In this document: positions 22,818 to 26,035 of the stretch, piece after piece
Position numbering within the stretch: the stretch's first letter is position 1
How the letters are laid out: the number at the start of each line of letters is the position of its first letter
From: an uncultured Blautia sp.
GTDB taxonomy: Bacteria; Bacillota_A; Clostridia; Lachnospirales; Lachnospiraceae
DNA length: 26,035 bases
Assembly: GCA_905209435.1 (NCBI GenBank)
Contig: CAJLTE010000037.1
Location: 1-26,035, forward strand
Direction: 5' to 3'
Notes under the pieces: model-generated
What the model was told of the DNA's origin: nothing
Database searches by the model: none
What the model saw: the letters and a program-made list of their open reading frames with translations, nothing else
Program-made: the position numbers and the translations under genes

Positions 22818-24986
22818 ATGTCCGGTACAATTTTTGAACATTATGAATTTCATAAATTGGAAACTTGTTGTGAAAAATATATGCCATTGGTATCGGCCAT
22901 AGATGAAAATTATGGTATGGAAAGATTAGGACTTTATGAGAGTTCGCTTTCTGAGGGACTATTCATTCATTGTAGATTGGAACTTTCACTCCCGACTAAT
23001 GGCGTATATAAAGAATTGGATGTTCGTTCTGATGAAGAAATATTAATTTTTGTCAAAGCGGACTATCCATTTTTTTCACCAGCGGTTTTATTTGTAAGAG
23101 ATGACTTTCCTACCAGTCGAATTCCACATCTAAATCTTGGTATTGCAAATAGTAATATTCATCTGTTGAATCCTTGTTTATATAGAGGGGATATCAACGA
23201 ATGGTTTTTTCAGAATGGTCCTAGGACGTTTTGCGATCGTGTGAATGATTGGTTTTCTGATTTGATTAATGGAGAACTTATGAATGGTGATGGATTTGAA
23301 ACTGTTCGATATGAGAATACAGCAGGATTTGCAGAAATGGATTTTGATTATTTGTGCAAGATAATCTCAGCGTATGGCACTACTCATGGTGCCCAAGTAT
23401 TACAAATGAAACAAAAAGTAAACAGATATTTTCAGATTTTAAATCAAGAATATTCAAAAGAGTTAAGTGATGATATCCTGCCATGTATATTTGTATTTGA
23501 TAGAGAAAATATAGTTCATGATTTCATCAGTCAAGCTCTTTGTACTGAGAAAGATTTGAAAATTTTTCCGTGTGAATGTAGAATTCAACATGGAATTCGA
23601 AAAATCTCAAGAAGATACCATGAGTCCCACAAAATTGATTCACTAAAAAAGATCTTAGTTGTTCTTGCAGTGAAACGTCCAATGCAAGTTCTTGGTGGTT
23701 TTTCTGAATATGAATTTATAGTGGTTCTATTGTCGTATGATTTTAAATCTTCTCCAAATTTGGAAAACTGTTCTATTAAGAAAGTTGTGCCAATACAAGC
23801 TTTAAACAATACAATGGCAGAAAGATTATCAGGTACAGAAAACATCTTGAAGAAACCCGTTATTATGCTTGGCTGTGGTGCATTGGGATCTAAAGTATCA
23901 ATGAATTTGGCTCGCATGGGATATACAGAGCAACATTTTTATGATGAGGATGTTATTTTGCCACACAATTTAGTAAGACATTACGAATGTGGAAATTATG
24001 CGGTTGGTCATCCAAAGGCTGAGGTAATGAAAATAGAGATGGATTGTATGTTCAATGATAATAATAGTACAAGCCATACTGAAAATATTTTTAATACCGA
24101 TATATTACCAGAGGGTATCGTTATTGATTGTACCGCTTCGAGAAGAATTTTGTTTTGGGCTACATTAACTGATAAGATAAAATCATCCATGATCAGAAGC
24201 GAAATATATTTAGATGGGAAAATGGGGCTTACTGTAATCGAAGGCAAGAACAGAAATCCGGATATATACGATATGCAAGTATCGTTATACAGAAAAGCGT
24301 TAAATGAACCCCATATTTCACAATGGCTTAATTATAAGCAGCCTGAAGATATGAGATATCATATTGGATTTGGGTGTAGCTCAGATACTACGATTTTGGA
24401 TGATGGAACAATAAGTAATCATGCAAGTATAGTTCCACATTTAATTAATAAATACCAGGATACAGAAAATGGAATTGTATGTATAAATTATTTTGATAGA
24501 GATAATTTAACAAATAATGGTGTTGATATCTATGAAATGGAATCGATGGTATTTTTACAAGAAGTAGATGGATGGACTATTCATATTCGTTCTTCTCTAT
24601 ATCAAACAATTCATGAGTATTCCAATGAAAAACTGGAGAATGCAGGTATTTGGATTGGAAACATTGAAAAAACGATTAAGCGGATTACGATTGTGGATAC
24701 ATTTATTCCTGAAGACAATGACCGAAAAGATAATACTGTTGAAATGGGAAAATCGGGTGTAAAAGGATATCTAAAATCATTGCGTGCAAAAACAAATGGT
24801 CTGTTGAGATATATCGGAGAATGGCATACGCATATTGCAGGTGATGCGTCACCAAGTCAGAGAGATTTGGAAACATTTAGTGAAACACAGCCATCTGAAG
24901 ATGTGTTTTTAATGACAATCTTATCACTTTCAAATACTCGAAATTATATTATTAAGAGGGAGAAAAATGAATATAAAAGACTATAG
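22818..24986 (+). CDS. E2-E1-JAMM triple-domain protein of a bacterial ubiquitin-like pathway
   Basis: 722 residues from ATG 22818, with GGTGGAG 6 nt upstream. Three parts are seen. (1) E2/UBC-like domain, about 1-155: YPFFSPAVLF, HLNLG and the probable catalytic Cys120 in NPCLYRGDINEWF. (2) E1/ThiF-like adenylation domain, about 345-560: VIMLGCGALGSKV (from 352), FYDEDVILPHNLVRH, VIDCTASRR and a candidate catalytic Cys520 in GFGCSSDTT. (3) JAMM/MPN peptidase, about 595-722: Glu607 in LENAGIWIG and HTH-x7-S-x2-D with His670, His672, Ser680 and Asp683. All key residues are present. In type II CBASS the E2-E1 (Cap2) and JAB (Cap3) are separate proteins; here conjugation and removal activities share one chain. 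No CD-NTase or ubiquitin-like gene is nearby. Confidence 0.88.
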   Translation: MSGTIFEHYEFHKLETCCEKYMPLVSAIDENYGMERLGLYESSLSEGLFIHCRLELSLPTNGVYKELDVRSDEEILIFVKADYPFFSPAVLFVRDDFPTSRIPHLNLGIANSNIHLLNPCLYRGDINEWFFQNGPRTFCDRVNDWFSDLINGELMNGDGFETVRYENTAGFAEMDFDYLCKIISAYGTTHGAQVLQMKQKVNRYFQILNQEYSKELSDDILPCIFVFDRENIVHDFISQALCTEKDLKIFPCECRIQHGIRKISRRYHESHKIDSLKKILVVLAVKRPMQVLGGFSEYEFIVVLLSYDFKSSPNLENCSIKKVVPIQALNNTMAERLSGTENILKKPVIMLGCGALGSKVSMNLARMGYTEQHFYDEDVILPHNLVRHYECGNYAVGHPKAEVMKIEMDCMFNDNNSTSHTENIFNTDILPEGIVIDCTASRRILFWATLTDKIKSSMIRSEIYLDGKMGLTVIEGKNRNPDIYDMQVSLYRKALNEPHISQWLNYKQPEDMRYHIGFGCSSDTTILDDGTISNHASIVPHLINKYQDTENGIVCINYFDRDNLTNNGVDIYEMESMVFLQEVDGWTIHIRSSLYQTIHEYSNEKLENAGIWIGNIEKTIKRITIVDTFIPEDNDRKDNTVEMGKSGVKGYLKSLRAKTNGLLRYIGEWHTHIAGDASPSQRDLETFSETQPSEDVFLMTILSLSNTRNYIIKREKNEYKRL

Positions 24987-25629
24987 AGAAAAAGAATTAA
25001 AAACACTTGTTATAGCAAATATTTTAGTAATTTTATGTTTAAATGGACTGATTACCTTCGATGGCATTTTGGAAGAAAATAATTATATGAAATTACTCGT
25101 TACAATTATTAACTCTGGTTTATTTGCCAGCATTATTTATACTCTGGTTACTGTTTGTGACTGTATGATTTCAAGTGAGTTAAAAAGATACATTGTGTTT
25201 TGGTGGTGTCCAATGCCAGGAGAAACTGTTTTTAGTGACATAAAAATAGATACTAAAGATGGCCGTTTTACCTCGGCAGAAGCTATTGAATCATACGAAG
25301 AGATATATAATGATTTGCCATCTGAAAAAAAGACTTGTCGTCAATATGAAAACAGCAAGTGGCATGAGCTACTACGTCAGCATGAATCAGAAACAAAAGT
25401 TTTAATTGCGCATAGAGATTACTTGATGTGTAGAGATATGGCGACTATAACAGTTTTGATGATATTTGTGTATGCTCTACTGTCTTATGTAATGAAGCTT
25501 ATCACTTTCGACAAAAAAGTAGTCATATATTTGGTGGCAGTATATTTGGTATGTATGATTTCAACAAGAGTAAAATCAAAACGTTTTGTAAAAACAGTTA
25601 TCGCATGCGATCTGCATTCTCAAAAATAA
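24967..25629 (+). CDS. Four-helix membrane protein, candidate effector of the cassette
   Basis: 220 residues from ATG 24967, with GAGGGAG a few nt upstream, overlapping the end of the E2-E1-JAMM gene by 20 nt, so the two are translationally coupled. Membrane helices are predicted by eye at about 14-32, 41-63, 158-178 and 184-202. The loop between helices 2 and 3 (about 65-155) is hydrophilic, starts with KRYIVFWWCPMPGE and is rich in Glu, Lys and Tyr. I recognise no family. Membrane proteins with four helices are known effectors in nucleotide-signalled defence systems, which makes an effector or anchor role plausible. It is the last gene before a hairpin terminator and IS200 remnants. Confidence 0.7.
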   Translation: MNIKDYREKELKTLVIANILVILCLNGLITFDGILEENNYMKLLVTIINSGLFASIIYTLVTVCDCMISSELKRYIVFWWCPMPGETVFSDIKIDTKDGRFTSAEAIESYEEIYNDLPSEKKTCRQYENSKWHELLRQHESETKVLIAHRDYLMCRDMATITVLMIFVYALLSYVMKLITFDKKVVIYLVAVYLVCMISTRVKSKRFVKTVIACDLHSQK

Positions 25630-25650
25630 AGAGTAAAATTTTTGATGGCA

Positions 25651-25680
25651 GGCGAAGTTCATAGTTGAGCTTCGCCCTTT
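25651..25680 (+). terminator. Hairpin terminator at the end of the five-gene cassette
   Basis: GGCGAAGTTC (25651-25660) pairs with GAGCTTCGCC (25667-25676), with one G-T pair and a 6-nt loop, followed by only three T residues. It lies 21 nt after the last stop. The T-run is weak, so read-through is possible. Confidence 0.6.
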
Positions 25681-25932
25681 CCAGAATATGTACATATGTA
25701 TGTATCAATTCCGCCGAAGTTAAATGTGTCAAAAACAATAGGCCGAATCAAAGGAAAGAGTGCATTAATGATATTCGACAGACATCCAGAATATAGAGAC
25801 AGAAATAATCGTCACTTTTGGGCAAGAGGATACTATTGTGAAACGGTAGGTAACGTTAATGAAGAAACAATAAAACAATATATACAAGAACAATATGAAA
25901 GAGATCGCTTAGAAGGGGACTCAGAAAAGTAA
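25669..25932 (+). pseudogene. IS200/IS605-family tnpA, C-terminal fragment
   Basis: The frame is open from after a TGA at 25666-25668. From PEYVHMYVSIPPK onward it matches the C-terminal half of IS200-type TnpA: GRIKGKSALMIFDRHP, then HFWARGYYCETVG, then IKQYIQEQYERD, with the tyrosine expected for the nucleophile. The N-terminal half is missing. The HUH-type motif, normally HIH in PDHIHM, appears as YVH, so the first metal-binding histidine is lost. ATG 25696 could start a 78-residue protein but no ribosome site is evident. It is very probably inactive. Confidence 0.8.
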
Positions 25933-26035
25933 AAAAGAGCCGCTTTTAAGCGGCCACCAGTAACTAAAGGAATGGTTTGTTAGACCGCCTTCAGGCGGAA
26001 ATGCAATGTGCCCTGGAAGGGCAAACACAAACCAC
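25933..26035 (+). mobile_element. IS200/IS605-type right end with three hairpins (runs off the window)
   Basis: Directly after the tnpA stop are GCCGCTT-TT-AAGCGGC (25939-25954), CCGCCT-TC-AGGCGG (25985-25998) and TGCCCT-GGA-AGGGCA (26009-26023). The window ends with CAAACCAC, which in this family normally precedes the terminal right-end hairpin and cleavage site. IS200/IS605 ends are recognised as single-strand hairpins, not inverted repeats, so this fits. The real end lies beyond the window. Confidence 0.65.

Noticed and set aside
19825..25629. Type II CBASS
   Set aside because: E2-E1 and JAMM domains are present, but there is no CD-NTase gene in the window, and the neighbours are RloA/RloB and an MBL protein.

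Overview
The window looks like chromosomal DNA of a Gram-positive gut Clostridium relative, most likely Lachnospiraceae (Blautia/Ruminococcus/Dorea type). I base this on the PPDK C-terminus at the left edge, class B sortase and LCP wall-polymer genes, strong AGGAGG ribosome sites, sigma-A type promoters and the mixture of IS200- and IS21-type remnants. The genus is an inference, not a measurement.

Layout. (1) 1-77: last codons of pyruvate, phosphate dikinase, then a terminator. (2) 173-5635: an envelope module with an S24/S26-type peptidase, an ABC exporter, a class B sortase, an LCP-family transferase with a very long low-complexity cytoplasmic arm, and a 78-residue protein with a PKTG-type sorting signal. 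(3) 5798-14233: an exopolysaccharide module in two transcription units. Unit one has a PHP tyrosine phosphatase, an Ig-like anchored protein and two consecutive Wzz-kinase fusions. Unit two has a CapD-type nucleotide-sugar dehydratase and a phosphoglycosyl transferase fused to a GT4 glycosyltransferase. Both units start from almost identical promoters, each with a palindrome directly upstream of the -35 box. The module ends at a terminator with no flippase, polymerase or further glycosyltransferases in view.

(4) 14240-19060: the DNA becomes visibly AT-rich (8/60 G+C in line 14641 against 32/60 in line 11521). It holds an uncharacterised two-gene unit, an alpha/beta-hydrolase on the minus strand, and a KAP-type P-loop NTPase with a long acidic tail. 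(5) 19067-19730: a scrapyard of broken mobile elements: a probable recombinase C-terminus, an IS200-type left end with the first codons of tnpA, and an IS21-type left end with the first codons of istA.

(6) 19734-25680: five tightly packed genes, apparently one transcription unit: RloA-like AAA ATPase, RloB-like TOPRIM-type protein, metallo-beta-lactamase-fold protein, an E2-E1-JAMM triple-domain ubiquitin-pathway-like protein, and a four-helix membrane protein. (7) 25669-26035: the C-terminus of a second IS200/IS605-type tnpA and its hairpin-rich right end, running off the window.

The most interesting content is region 6. It joins an abortive-infection-type RloA/RloB pair to a bacterial ubiquitin-like conjugation/deconjugation protein and a membrane protein, and it has no visible CD-NTase or ubiquitin-like gene. 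I infer an anti-phage or other conflict role from domain content and mobile context only.
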